From assembly GCA_963799975.1 (NCBI GenBank), contig CAWCZF010000006.1, forward strand, positions 2,914,001 to 2,978,000: a DNA stretch of 64,000 nucleotides, read 5' to 3'. Made by a program: the position numbers and the translations under genes. Positions 36,110-44,246 of the stretch are shown in pieces. The first letter of the stretch is position 1. Every line of letters begins with the position of its first letter. The notes beneath the pieces were generated by a model, which had not been told where the DNA came from, searched no databases, and saw only the letters and a program-made list of their open reading frames with translations. Source of the DNA: Actinoallomurus sp963799975. GTDB taxonomy: Bacteria > Actinomycetota > Actinomycetes > Streptosporangiales > Streptosporangiaceae.

Positions 36110-36871
36110 ATGGACAGGCTGGACGGCAAGGTGGCGCTCATCACGGGCGGCGCGCGCGGCATGGGCGAGGCGCACGTACGGCGGTTCGTCGCCGAGGGCG
36201 CGCGCGTCGTGTTCGGCGACGTGCTCGAGGAGGAGGGCGCGCGGGTCGTCGCCGACCTCGGCGACGCGGTCCGTTTCGTGCCGATGGACGTCACGCGGCC
36301 GGAGGACTGGCGTACCGCGGTGGACACCGCGACGAATGCCTTCGGCGACCTCGGCGTGCTGGTCAACAACGCCGGGATCCTCCGGTACGGGCTCATCGAG
36401 GACATGGAGCCGGCGGAGTTCACCCGGATCCTCGAGGTCAACCTGGTCGGGCAGTGGCTCGGCGTCAAGTCGGTCATCGCCCCGATGAAGGCGGCCGGCG
36501 GCGGCGCCATCGTCAACGTCTCCTCCACCGAGGGCTTCATCGGCGCCTCGGGGCTCTCGGCCTACAGCGCGAGCAAGTTCGGCGTACGAGGGCTCACGAA
36601 GGTCGCGGCGCGCGAACTCGGCGCGTACGGCATCCGGGTCAACTCCATCCACCCCGGCGCCATCCTCACCCCGATGATCACCGACCCCGACCTGGTCACC
36701 GCCAAGGCCGACAGTGCCGACGCGTTCTTGAGCGCGCTGCCGCTGGGCCGCATGGGCGCGATCGAGGAGGTCCCCGGGCTGGTGGTGTTCCTGGCCTCGG
36801 ACGAGGCGGGCTACTGCACGGGCGCGGAGTTCGTGGTCGACGGCGGCATGCTCACCGGCGCGGGCTACTGA
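36110..36871 (+). CDS. SDR-family oxidoreductase (3-alpha/20-beta-hydroxysteroid dehydrogenase-like)
   Basis: A 253-residue classical short-chain dehydrogenase. TGGARGMGEAHVRRF binds NAD(H); NNAGIL, the catalytic Ser in NVSSTEG and YSASKFG (Tyr/Lys) complete the active site. Asp in FGDVLEEEG favours NAD over NADP. The sequence is closest in style to 20-beta-hydroxysteroid dehydrogenases; the true alcohol substrate is unknown. I chose the ATG at 36110 after GAGGTGCC. A terminator follows. Confidence 0.92.
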   Translation: MDRLDGKVALITGGARGMGEAHVRRFVAEGARVVFGDVLEEEGARVVADLGDAVRFVPMDVTRPEDWRTAVDTATNAFGDLGVLVNNAGILRYGLIEDMEPAEFTRILEVNLVGQWLGVKSVIAPMKAAGGGAIVNVSSTEGFIGASGLSAYSASKFGVRGLTKVAARELGAYGIRVNSIHPGAILTPMITDPDLVTAKADSADAFLSALPLGRMGAIEEVPGLVVFLASDEAGYCTGAEFVVDGGMLTGAGY

Positions 36872-36892
36872 GGTCGCGTCGCCGGCTCGGGC

Positions 36893-36939
36893 GCGTCACC
36901 CGGGGCCCGGCCGCCCCTATGGCCAGGCCCCGGTGACGC
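36893..36939. terminator. Bidirectional hairpin between SDR and DUF3060 genes
   Basis: A 14-bp stem with one bulged C (36893-36907 with 36926-36939) lies between the converging SDR and DUF3060 genes. Confidence 0.75.
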
Positions 36940-36961
36940 TTCCCTCCAATGTGGTCTCTAG

Positions 36962-37411
36962 TCACGTACGAGGCCGCCGGTCTTCGGCCGGCCGTGCGCC
37001 GCGCCGTACGACGTTGCCGGATCCGGTGTCGGCGACCCTCGGTGTCCCGGCGGCCCCGGTGAGGCCGCCGCCCCAGGACACCGTGTTGGCGTGGCCGGTC
37101 ACGGTGATCGAGCCCGCACGGTCGACGACGATCCGGTTGCCCGAGCCGGTCACGGTCACCGCGGGGCACTGCCCGACGAGGTGGACGGCGTCTCGGCGTC
37201 CCCGCACCGTCACCGGGACGCCGTCGCAGTGGAAGGTCTGGCGGCGGCCGGCGCCGGCGATGGTGCCGGGAGCGCGCTCGGCCACGGCGGGCATGGTCGG
37301 CACTCCGGACTCCGCCTGGTCCGAACCCGCGGATTGACTTCCGACGAAATTGCACGCGGCAAGGGCTAAACACGCCATCAACGTCATTGTGAGGCGGATA
37401 CCGATCATCAA
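36962..37411 (-). CDS. DUF3060-domain lipoprotein
   Basis: A 149-residue exported protein. MTLMACLALAACNF is a lipoprotein signal with the Cys at about residue 20. The rest has the DUF3060 pattern: FHCDGVPVTVRGRRDAVHLVGQCPAVTVTGSGNRIVVDRAGSITV, a short parallel beta-helix-like repeat. The function is unknown. It converges with the SDR and is divergent from padR. The start could be either of two adjacent ATGs. Confidence 0.85.
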   Translation of the reverse strand: MMIGIRLTMTLMACLALAACNFVGSQSAGSDQAESGVPTMPAVAERAPGTIAGAGRRQTFHCDGVPVTVRGRRDAVHLVGQCPAVTVTGSGNRIVVDRAGSITVTGHANTVSWGGGLTGAAGTPRVADTGSGNVVRRGARPAEDRRPRT

Positions 37412-37474
37412 CGTCCCTCGTCATCGCCGTGCCCCGAGCGCGCAGGCGCGGGAAGCATAACATCGGATACAACC

Positions 37475-37486
37475 GTCGTATACGAC
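37475..37486. promoter_or_regulatory. Palindrome GTCGTATACGAC between DUF3060 and PadR genes
   Basis: A perfect 12-bp palindrome lies in the divergent region, 63 bp upstream of the padR GTG, in an AT-rich patch. It is a candidate operator for the adjacent PadR regulator. Confidence 0.45.
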
Positions 37487-37548
37487 TATTGGCCGATACC
37501 GAATGACCGTTCTATAGAGCAAGATGGGCGTCGACGGAGAGGAGATCC

Positions 37549-38082
37549 GTGGCCGACCATCGGATGACGGCGACGTCGTACCTCGTGCTCGGACTGCTGG
37601 CCGATGGCCCCGCGACGAGCTACCAGCTCAAACAGAGAGTCGCCGTGAGTATCGGCAACTTCTGGGAGTTCGCGCACTCACAGCTCTACGACGAGCCGAT
37701 GCGGCTGGCCGACGCCGGGCTGGTGGAGACCAGCGCGGAGTCCGGCGGCCGGCGGCGGCGGACATACACCATCACCGACGCCGGCCGCGCCGAGCTGGCC
37801 GGCTGGCTCGCCGAGCCCACGCCCGGCCGCACCGACGTACGCGACCCCGGACTGCTCAAACTCTTCTTCGCCCGGTACGCCCGGCCCGCCGACATCCGCA
37901 ACATCGCGGTCGACCAGCGACGCTCACATCGGGAACGCGCCGACGACTACGAGCACGTGCACGGGATGCTCGGCACCTCGATCGACCGATGGCAGCGCAA
38001 ATCGCTGGAGCTCGGCATCCGCTACGAGCGCACGGTCGAGGGCTTTTGGGCCGACCTCCTCACGGAGCTGCCGGAGGCGTGA
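37549..38082 (+). CDS. PadR-family transcriptional regulator
   Basis: A 177-residue winged-helix protein. MTATSYLVLGLLADGPATSYQLKQRV and NFWEFAHSQLYDEPMRLADAGLVETSAE with GGRRRRTYTITDAGRAELAGWL form the PadR DNA-binding domain; the C-terminal helices (about 100-177) are the Vir-type dimerisation domain. Targets and effectors are unknown. I chose the GTG at 37549 because GAGAGGAGATCC precedes it. The divergent DUF3060 gene could be a target. Confidence 0.92.
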   Translation: MADHRMTATSYLVLGLLADGPATSYQLKQRVAVSIGNFWEFAHSQLYDEPMRLADAGLVETSAESGGRRRRTYTITDAGRAELAGWLAEPTPGRTDVRDPGLLKLFFARYARPADIRNIAVDQRRSHRERADDYEHVHGMLGTSIDRWQRKSLELGIRYERTVEGFWADLLTELPEA

Positions 38083-38257
38083 GCCGCTCGGCTCCCGCTA
38101 TCGCCTCGGCCGCGGGCTCGGTCGCGGGCTCGTGCGGCCAGAGCCCCGGCCGCGCGCACGCGCACAGGCCGTACACGGTGATCAGGTGCGCGCGCAGCAC
38201 GGTGTACTCCGCCGCGCTGCGCGCCGGGCGCACCCGGTTGCAGGTCAGGCACAGCAA
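38060..38257 (-). CDS. Small Cys-rich hypothetical protein (tentative)
   Basis: A 65-codon leftward frame starting TTG at 38255-38257, preceded by GGGGGGAGA, reads LCLTCNRVRPARSAAEYTVL then RAHLITVYGLCACARPGLW. The CxxC and CxC spacing could bind a metal. It overlaps the 3' end of the padR gene by 23 bases on the other strand. The coding case rests on the ribosome site and the Cys pattern alone. Confidence 0.35.
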   Translation of the reverse strand: MLCLTCNRVRPARSAAEYTVLRAHLITVYGLCACARPGLWPHEPATEPAAEAIAGAERLTPPAAP

Positions 38258-38585
38258 GGCCGGTTCTCCCCCCTGCCCGCGACCCGCCGCCGGAAGGACC
38301 CCTCTCCCTGAGGCTCCCGGCGGCGGGCGCCGGCGCGGCTCGCCGGATCCGTCCCCTCAAACGGCTCCGGACGTACCGCCATCGAGCGGCTGCATCCGAG
38401 CGTCAAAGTCGTCACCCGGCGTGCCGCTCTGAGCACACTAGGCGAGGCGAGGTTGCGGACACGTTGCAATCGCCCGCTGGCGAGGTGTGACGAATCCCAG
38501 GTGGAGGTTTTACGTATCGGGTTGCAACGGCGGCCGTGTGCACGGATCCTCGAAGACACGAACCGCCCCCATGGAGACGCCCCTG
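38258..38585. other. Upstream region of the GAF regulator with TTGCAA motifs
   Basis: No gene is supported in this 328-bp stretch. TTGCAA occurs at 38464-38469 (in ACACGTTGCAATCG) and 38522-38527 (in GGGTTGCAACGG). The second contains the perfect palindrome GTTGCAAC; both could be regulator sites for the downstream GAF gene. Confidence 0.45.
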
Positions 38586-39983
38586 ATGCGGAGCAGCCAG
38601 GCACGCGACGACGACCGCCTGACCCCCGGCGCCGGCCGCCCCGTCGTCGCCGACTCGTGGCGGCGCTCACTCGCCGCGGGCGTCGACCCCGACCTGCGCT
38701 CGGCCCCGCTGGTGTTCGACGCTGACGCGGTCGCCGAGATTCGCGCGGGCCATCCACTCGACCGGCACCTGCCGATGCTGCGCGAGACCCTCCGCGGCAT
38801 GGCCGACGCCTCCGCACACCTCATGGTCGTCGCCGACGCCGAGGGCCACGTGCTGTGGAGCGAGGGGCCGCGCGGCGTACGCCGCCGCGCGTACGACATC
38901 GGCCTGGTCGAGGGGTTCCGCTGGGCGGAGGAGTCGATCGGCACCAACGGCATCGGGACGGCGCTGAGCATCGGCGGACCGGTCTACATCGAGGCCGCCG
39001 AGCACCTCGTGCGCGCGCTGCACCCCTGGTCGTGCGTTGCCACCCCGATCACCGACCCCGACACCGGCAAGACCCTCGGCTGTGTCGACGTCAGCGGCAC
39101 GAAAGCCTCGATGCACCCCGCCGTCGTCGCCCTCGTCCAGGCCGCGGCCCGGCTCACCGAGGCGCAGCTCACCCTGGAGATGCACCAGCGTGACGAGCGG
39201 CTACGCGCCCGCTACCTTCGCCATCTGCACGGCGACGCCCGCATGCTGGTGACGGCGACCGGACGCGTCCTGGCGACCGGCCCGGACGGACGGCGCGGCG
39301 GCCGTACGACGGTGCCGGAGGCGGGCGGCCGGATCCTGCTGCCCGACGGCCGCACCGCCGTGGCCGAGATCCTGGGCCAGGCGTTCGTCCTGCGCGCCGT
39401 CGAGGACGAGCGATCCTCGCTGACGCTGCGGCTGCTCGGCGACAGCCAGCCCTGCGCGTTCCTCGACGGGCGGCGGGTCCACCTGTCGCTGCGGCACGCG
39501 GAGCTGCTCGCACTGCTCGCCCTGCATCCGCGCGGGCTGACGTGCGAGCAGTCGTCCTTCCATCTCTACGGCGACGAGGGCAACCCGGTCACCGTACGCG
39601 CCGAGATCCACCGGCTGCGGGCTCAGCTCGGCGACGTCGTACGCGCCAAGCCGTACCGCCTCGACTGCGACGTGGACGCCGACTTCCTCGCCGTACGCCG
39701 GCTGCTCGACACCGGCGACGTGGCCGGCGCGGTGCGGCTCTACACGGGGCCGCTGCTGCCGCGCTCGGAGTCGGCGGCAATCGCGGCCGAGCGCGGCGAC
39801 CTCGACGCCCAGCTGCGCCGCCAGCTCCTGCACCGCGGCGATCTGGATGACCTGTGGGCCTACGCACAGACGGGCGATGACGACCTGGAGATCCTCGGCC
39901 GGCTCGCGGCGGCGCTGCCGCCCGGCGATCCGCGCCGGGTGGCGGCGCAGCGACGCGAGCACCGCGCCCTGTCCGACGGCTGA
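38586..39983 (+). CDS. GAF-domain transcriptional regulator (AcoR-like, no sigma-54 domain)
   Basis: A 465-residue protein. VVADSWRRSLAAGVDPDL is the usual N terminus of AcoR-type activators; the GAF domain (about 55-200) includes LVEGFRWAEESIGTNGIGTALSIGGPV and HPWSCVATPITDP. The AAA+ and Fis domains of sigma-54 activators are absent; instead a C-terminal winged-helix-like region holds LSLRHAELLALLALHPRGLT and VTVRAEIHRLRAQLG. Actinobacteria often use such regulators near alcohol or aldehyde dehydrogenase genes, none of which is adjacent. I chose the ATG at 38586, with GGAGA upstream. Confidence 0.85.
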   Translation: MRSSQARDDDRLTPGAGRPVVADSWRRSLAAGVDPDLRSAPLVFDADAVAEIRAGHPLDRHLPMLRETLRGMADASAHLMVVADAEGHVLWSEGPRGVRRRAYDIGLVEGFRWAEESIGTNGIGTALSIGGPVYIEAAEHLVRALHPWSCVATPITDPDTGKTLGCVDVSGTKASMHPAVVALVQAAARLTEAQLTLEMHQRDERLRARYLRHLHGDARMLVTATGRVLATGPDGRRGGRTTVPEAGGRILLPDGRTAVAEILGQAFVLRAVEDERSSLTLRLLGDSQPCAFLDGRRVHLSLRHAELLALLALHPRGLTCEQSSFHLYGDEGNPVTVRAEIHRLRAQLGDVVRAKPYRLDCDVDADFLAVRRLLDTGDVAGAVRLYTGPLLPRSESAAIAAERGDLDAQLRRQLLHRGDLDDLWAYAQTGDDDLEILGRLAAALPPGDPRRVAAQRREHRALSDG

Positions 39984-40003
39984 ACCCGCGCGAGCGGGCT
40001 GCC

Positions 40004-40033
40004 AGGACTCGCGCGGCTAGGACTTGCGCGGCT
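40004..40033. repeat. 15-bp tandem duplication over a stop codon
   Basis: AGGACTCGCGCGGCT (40004-40018) is followed at once by AGGACTTGCGCGGCT (40019-40033), one mismatch. The TAG stop of the leftward DUF397-like gene spans the junction of the two copies. Confidence 0.9.
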
Positions 40034-40247
40034 CCGGTTGCTGCGGCTCCTCGACCATGTCGTCGAACTCGCCGTCCTTGACCCCGAGGATGAACGCCTC
40101 CCATTCGTTCGGGGTGTAGTAGAGCGCGTCGCCGTCGGGCTTGCTGGAGTCGCGCATGACGACCATGCGGTCGGCGTGCTTGTGCTTGATCGGCACATCC
40201 TTGCCGTCGACGAAAAGGATCTCGACGGACCCGGATTCCTCGCTCAT
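40017..40247 (-). CDS. DUF397-like small protein
   Basis: A 76-residue acidic protein. The C-terminal half KPDGDALYYTPNEWEAFILGVKDGEFD matches the DUF397 signature; the N-terminal half has VEILFVDGKDVPIKHKHADRMVVMRDSS. DUF397 proteins usually sit beside XRE regulators in antitoxin- or signalling-type pairs, but no such regulator is adjacent here. The stop codon lies in a 15-bp tandem duplication. Confidence 0.85.
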   Translation of the reverse strand: MSEESGSVEILFVDGKDVPIKHKHADRMVVMRDSSKPDGDALYYTPNEWEAFILGVKDGEFDDMVEEPQQPEPRKS

Positions 40248-40366
40248 GCGGTCCTCTTCTAGTCAGGGGAAGACGGGCGTCCTCGTCGTCCTGCGGGCCG
40301 CCCGGTCCAGGCTATAGTCCGGGCTCGGCCGTCGCGGCCAGAACGGCAGGGCGGCCGATCCCCTAG

Positions 40367-40384
40367 AGTTACCCGCGAGTAACT
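40367..40384 (+). promoter_or_regulatory. Palindromic operator upstream of the isomerase-like gene
   Basis: AGTTACCCGCGAGTAACT is an 18-bp near-perfect palindrome (arms AGTTAC and GTAACT), 18 bp before the start codon. Its form is that of a TetR/FadR-type operator for a fatty acid gene; the regulator is not identified. Confidence 0.6.
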
Positions 40385-40402
40385 CCACGCGGGAGGAACA
40401 GC

Positions 40403-41056
40403 ATGATCGAACTACGGCGCGAGGGCGACGTCCACGTCCTGCGGCTCGACGACGGAGAGAACCGGTTCAGCCCGGGCACGCTCGACGAGCTCGAGCGGGC
40501 ACTCGACGCGCTGGCGGACGCGCCGGGGCCGCGGGCGCTGGTCACGACCGGCACCGGCAAGTTCTACTCCAACGGCCTCGACCTGGACTGGCTCGGCCGC
40601 AACACCGACCAGTGGACCCCCTACCTCGACCGCGTGCACGGCCTGTTCGCCCGGCTGCTCACGTTGCCGATGCCGACGGTGGCCGCCGTCAACGGCCACG
40701 CGTTCGCGGCGGGCGGCATGCTCGCGCTGACCCACGACTACCGGGTGATGCGCGCCGACCGGGGCTATTTCTGCCTGCCCGAGGTCGACCTTGGCCTGGC
40801 CTTCACGCCGGGGATGACCGCACTGCTCCAGGCACGGCTGCCGGTGGCGACCGCGCACGAGGCGATGCTCACCGGCCGCCGGTACGGCGGCGAGGAGGCC
40901 GCGGCGGCGGGCATCGTGCACCGGACCGCACCGGAGAGCGAGGTCGTGGCCGTCGCGCTCGCCCTCGCCGCACCCCTGGCCGCCAAGGACGGCGACACGG
41001 TCGCCAAGATCCGCACGGGGATGTACGGGCCGCTGATCGCGACGCTGCAAACCTGA
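40403..41056 (+). CDS. Enoyl-CoA hydratase/isomerase family protein (ECI-like)
   Basis: A 217-residue crotonase-fold protein. GKFYSNGLDLDWL and the oxyanion-hole segment VAAVNGHAFAAGGMLALTHDYRVM resemble delta3,delta2-enoyl-CoA isomerases, which move double bonds during fatty acid oxidation. The usual hydratase Glu pair is not evident; LPEVDLGLAF supplies one Glu. GGGAGGAACAGC precedes the ATG at 40403. A likely operator lies just upstream. Confidence 0.88.
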   Translation: MIELRREGDVHVLRLDDGENRFSPGTLDELERALDALADAPGPRALVTTGTGKFYSNGLDLDWLGRNTDQWTPYLDRVHGLFARLLTLPMPTVAAVNGHAFAAGGMLALTHDYRVMRADRGYFCLPEVDLGLAFTPGMTALLQARLPVATAHEAMLTGRRYGGEEAAAAGIVHRTAPESEVVAVALALAAPLAAKDGDTVAKIRTGMYGPLIATLQT

Positions 41057-41058
41057 CC

Positions 41059-41086
41059 TTTACAAACCTTTTCCGATAGATATAGT
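41059..41086 (+). promoter_or_regulatory. Promoter TTTACA-16-TATAGT
   Basis: TTTACA (41059-41064), a 16-bp spacer and TATAGT (41081-41086) lie 5 bases before an ATG at 41092, the layout of a leaderless transcript. It overlaps the end of the isomerase-like gene. Confidence 0.6.
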
Positions 41087-41091
41087 GGGTA

Positions 41092-41301
41092 ATGTCGGAC
41101 CGGCGTTCCAGCGGCAGCCATCGCGTCTCGCCGGCCGTACCCGCCGTCTCCAGGTCCCCGCGCGTCGGACACGAGACGGCCTGCGGGCCGGCCCCGAGTG
41201 GCAGCGGGGCCGGCCCTCACCTCATCGCCCGCACGCGCCGCACGACGCACCCGCTTGCGCCGCATGGCGAGCCCGGTACGCGCGGGACGGTGAGCACGTA
41301 A
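41092..41301 (+). CDS. Possible leaderless 69-residue protein, unknown
   Basis: The ATG lies where the TTTACA/TATAGT promoter should start transcription. The frame runs 69 codons to TAA and is rich in Arg, Ser, Pro and His, with no recognisable domain. The composition is not typical of a conserved protein; it may be a degraded gene, a leader frame or chance. Confidence 0.25.
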   Translation: MSDRRSSGSHRVSPAVPAVSRSPRVGHETACGPAPSGSGAGPHLIARTRRTTHPLAPHGEPGTRGTVST

Positions 41302-41344
41302 GCGGCCGACCCGGTGAGCCGCATGACGGTCCGCGGACTCGGCG

Positions 41345-41488
41345 AGCGCGGACAGGTCGCTCCCGCGCAGGTCGCAGCCGGTCAGGTCGGCGCGCTGGAG
41401 CCACGCGCCGGACAGGTCGGCCCGGTGCAGGACGGCGCCGCCCGGCCGCGCGCCGGTGAGGTCCGCCTGGCGCATGCGGACGTCGTCG
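41345..41488 (-). pseudogene. Fragment of a pentapeptide-repeat gene (inverted copy of 46281-46424)
   Basis: Read leftward, this 144-bp piece encodes DVRMRQADLTGARPGGAVLH then RADLSGAWLQRADLTGC, the same as part of the pentapeptide-repeat protein at 45901-46536, with 5 mismatches in 144 bases. The flanks are unrelated on both sides and have no start codon context of their own. It is a stranded partial duplication. Confidence 0.85.
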
Positions 41489-41834
41489 TCCGCACGCCTC
41501 GCGGACGCGCCTGCGCCGGGACCTGACGCCGCCACGCTCCGGCCCACGCCCACATAACCCCGCGAATCCCGCCAGACCCGCCGAATCGCCGCCCCGACCG
41601 ACCCACCACGGTCGCACCCGGCGGCATAAGCCCTGCTCAGCGGGGTTTATCCCGGCAAGCGGTTGATGTACCCTCAGTGACGGAGCCAGTACATTATGTG
41701 ATCTGGGGCGACAGGGGGTGGCGCAGTCCATGAGCACGCGCCGCCCGGCCCCCACGCTCTCCGACCGATGGCAGTCCTGCCCGACACCTCGCTCGCCCAG
41801 GCACTGATTCCCCAAACTTTGGAGACGTCTGCTC

Positions 41835-44225
41835 ATGTCGATGGCCGCACCGGCCTCCAGCCCCGCCCCCCGGCGCTGGATCGCCCTGGTCTTCATCGCC
41901 CTGGCCCAGCTGATGGTCGTCCTCGACGCGACCATCGTGAACATCGCCCTGCCCTCCGCCCAGCACGCACTGCACATCTCCGACGCGAACCGGCAGTGGA
42001 TGATCACCGCCTACACGCTCGCGTTCGGCGGGCTGCTGCTGTTCGGCGGCCGGGTCGGCGATCTGATCGGCCGCAGGCGCGCGTTCCTCGTCGGCCTCGT
42101 CGGCTTCGCGGGGGCCTCGGCCCTCGGCGGCGCGGCGGTGAACGAGGGCATGCTGCTCGGCGCACGCGCCATGCAGGGGGCGTTCGGCGCGCTGCTGGCG
42201 CCCTCCGCGCTCTCGCTCCTCGCCGTCACGTTCACCGCGCCGAAGGAGCGCGCCAAGGCGTTCGGCGTCTACGGCGCCATCGCCGGCGGCGGCGCGGCGC
42301 TCGGGCAGATCCTCGGCGGCCTGCTCACCGAATACCTCAACTGGCGCTGGGCGCTCTACGTCAACGTCCCGATCGCGGCGATCGGCCTGGCCGGCGGGCT
42401 GGCGTTCGTCCACGACCCGGTCATCGCGCGCTCTCGCCCGCGCCTCGACCTGCCCGGCGTCGTCCTGGTCACGACGGGCCTGGTCACGCTGGTGTACGGC
42501 TTCACACGCGCCGAGTCCGCGGGCTGGAGCGCGGGCGTCGTGGTCGGCCTTTTCGCCGCGGCGGCCGTACTGCTGGTGACCTTCTTCGTCGTGGAGGGCC
42601 GCACCCGCACCCCGCTGCTGCCGCCGCGGGTGGTCCTGGACCGCAACCGCGGCGGTGCCTACCTGTCGGTGGGCCTGTCGGTGATCGCGATGTTCGGGCT
42701 GTTCCTGTTCATGACCTACTACCTCCAGACGGTCAAGCGCTACTCGCCCGTCGAGACCGGCCTGGCGTTCCTGCCGATGACCGCGGGCATGATCACCGGC
42801 TCGACGCAGATCTCCGCGCGGCTGATGAACCGCGTCCCGGCACGCCTGCTCATGGTGCCCGGGCTCCTCGTGGCGGTGGTCGGCGTCGTGCTGCTCACCC
42901 GGCTCCAGGTCGACAGCGCGTACGCCGGGCTGGTGCTGCCCTCGCAGCTGCTGCTCGGCCTGGGGCTGGGCACCGCGCTCATGCCCGCGATGAATCTCGC
43001 CACAGCCGGGGTCGAGCCGCACGACGCCGGTGTCGCCTCGGCGATGGTCAACACCTCACAGCAGGTCGGCGGCTCGCTCGGCACCGCGCTGCTCAACACG
43101 GTCGGCGCCACCGCCACCACCGCCTACCTCGCCGCGCACACCCACGGGCCGCCTTCTCCCACGCTCGCGGCGGCCGGGCTCGTGCACGGTTTCACCGTCG
43201 CGCTGTGGTGGGCGGCCGGCGTCCTGGCCCTGGCCGTGATCCTCGTCGCGATCCTGGTCGACAGCCGGGGCGAACGGCGTGCCGCGCGCCTCACCGCCGA
43301 GCCCGGCGTACCAGAGACGGTCATGGCGGCCGCGCCGGAGACGCGCGAGTTCGCCACCGTGGGCGCGCACGCCGAGCCGCCGCGCGAAGGCGGCGGCTCG
43401 CCCGCGCGGTCCGTGCCCGTCTACGGCCCGGCCGCCTCGTCTGCGGGGTTCGGCGACCACGGCGCCCGCGTACGCGGGCGGGTGCGCGGCGGCGAGGGCG
43501 CTCCGGTGAGCGGCGCCGCCCTCACCCTCATCGATTTGGGCGGCCGCCAGGTCGACCGGGCCACCACCGGCGTCGACGGCTCCTACGGGCTGACCGCGCC
43601 GGGCGCGGGCCCGTACATGCTGATCACCGCGGCCGACGGGCACCAGCCGCAGGCCGCGACGGTCGTGGTCGGCGACCGGCCGCTCGGGTACGACGTGACG
43701 CTGTCCGGCACCGCCGGCCTGGCGGGCGTCGTGCGCAGCGCCGCGACCGGCGCGCGGGTCCAGGGCGCGATGGTCGTGGTGACCGACGCCCACGGCGAGG
43801 TGATCGCCTCCGCCGAGACCGGGCCGGACGGCGAGTTCCACTTCGAGGACCTGGTCATGGGCACGTTCGTGGTCGCGGTGAACGCGGGCGGCCACCGGCC
43901 CGGCGTGCTGCCGGTCGACCTCGGCGGCCACGGCACCACGCGGTGCGAGGTGCGGCTGCCGGCCGGCGCACGCGTGCACGGCACGGTGCGCGCGGGCACC
44001 GACGACCTGCTGCTCGCCGACGCCCGCGTCACGCTGGTCGACGCCGCCGGCAACGTCGTCGCGGTCGCGACCACCGACGTCGACGGCGAGTACTCCTTCG
44101 AGGACCTCGACCCCGGCACGTACACCGTGATCGCCAGCGGCTATCCGCCCGTCGCCGCCGCGCTGACGGTCGGCGAGGCCGGGCCCGAGACGTTCGGCCT
44201 CACCCTCAGCCACCCCGACGAATGA
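41835..44225 (+). CDS. DHA2-type MFS transporter fused to three carboxypeptidase-regulatory-like domains
   Basis: A 796-residue protein. The first 480 residues form a 14-segment drug:H+ antiporter (MVVLDATIVNIALPSAQ, GGRVGDLIGRRRAF, RAMQGAFGALLAPSALSLL). After a Pro/Ala linker come three Ig-like carboxypeptidase-regulatory/Cna-B-type domains (about 541-620, 627-700 and 712-796), each with a GxV, an ATTDVDGEYSFEDL-like turn and a GTYTV strand. They probably lie on one membrane face and may bind a partner. The ATG at 41835 has GGAGA upstream. It is followed by the YceI gene, 21 bp away. Confidence 0.9.
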   Translation: MSMAAPASSPAPRRWIALVFIALAQLMVVLDATIVNIALPSAQHALHISDANRQWMITAYTLAFGGLLLFGGRVGDLIGRRRAFLVGLVGFAGASALGGAAVNEGMLLGARAMQGAFGALLAPSALSLLAVTFTAPKERAKAFGVYGAIAGGGAALGQILGGLLTEYLNWRWALYVNVPIAAIGLAGGLAFVHDPVIARSRPRLDLPGVVLVTTGLVTLVYGFTRAESAGWSAGVVVGLFAAAAVLLVTFFVVEGRTRTPLLPPRVVLDRNRGGAYLSVGLSVIAMFGLFLFMTYYLQTVKRYSPVETGLAFLPMTAGMITGSTQISARLMNRVPARLLMVPGLLVAVVGVVLLTRLQVDSAYAGLVLPSQLLLGLGLGTALMPAMNLATAGVEPHDAGVASAMVNTSQQVGGSLGTALLNTVGATATTAYLAAHTHGPPSPTLAAAGLVHGFTVALWWAAGVLALAVILVAILVDSRGERRAARLTAEPGVPETVMAAAPETREFATVGAHAEPPREGGGSPARSVPVYGPAASSAGFGDHGARVRGRVRGGEGAPVSGAALTLIDLGGRQVDRATTGVDGSYGLTAPGAGPYMLITAADGHQPQAATVVVGDRPLGYDVTLSGTAGLAGVVRSAATGARVQGAMVVVTDAHGEVIASAETGPDGEFHFEDLVMGTFVVAVNAGGHRPGVLPVDLGGHGTTRCEVRLPAGARVHGTVRAGTDDLLLADARVTLVDAAGNVVAVATTDVDGEYSFEDLDPGTYTVIASGYPPVAAALTVGEAGPETFGLTLSHPDE

Positions 44226-44246
44226 CACCCCCAGGAGGAGCAGTCG

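Larger units (their letters stand above)
41057..41834. other. 778-bp gap with promoter, pentapeptide fragment and short frames
   Basis: This gap between the isomerase-like and MFS genes holds a good rightward promoter with a possible leaderless ORF (41059-41301), a 144-bp inverted copy of part of the pentapeptide gene (41345-41488), and a 25-codon upstream frame (41730-41807). I see no intact gene of known family. Confidence 0.6.

Noticed and set aside
38245..38817. Leftward 190-codon frame over the start of the GAF regulator
   Set aside because: It is antisense to a conserved protein and is Arg/Gly/Pro-rich; only the separate 65-codon frame at 38060-38257 has a possible ribosome site and a Cys pattern.
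41222..42007. Leftward 261-codon frame before the MFS gene
   Set aside because: Most of it is antisense to the MFS start or non-coding text; it does not follow the pentapeptide reading frame of the 144-bp fragment.
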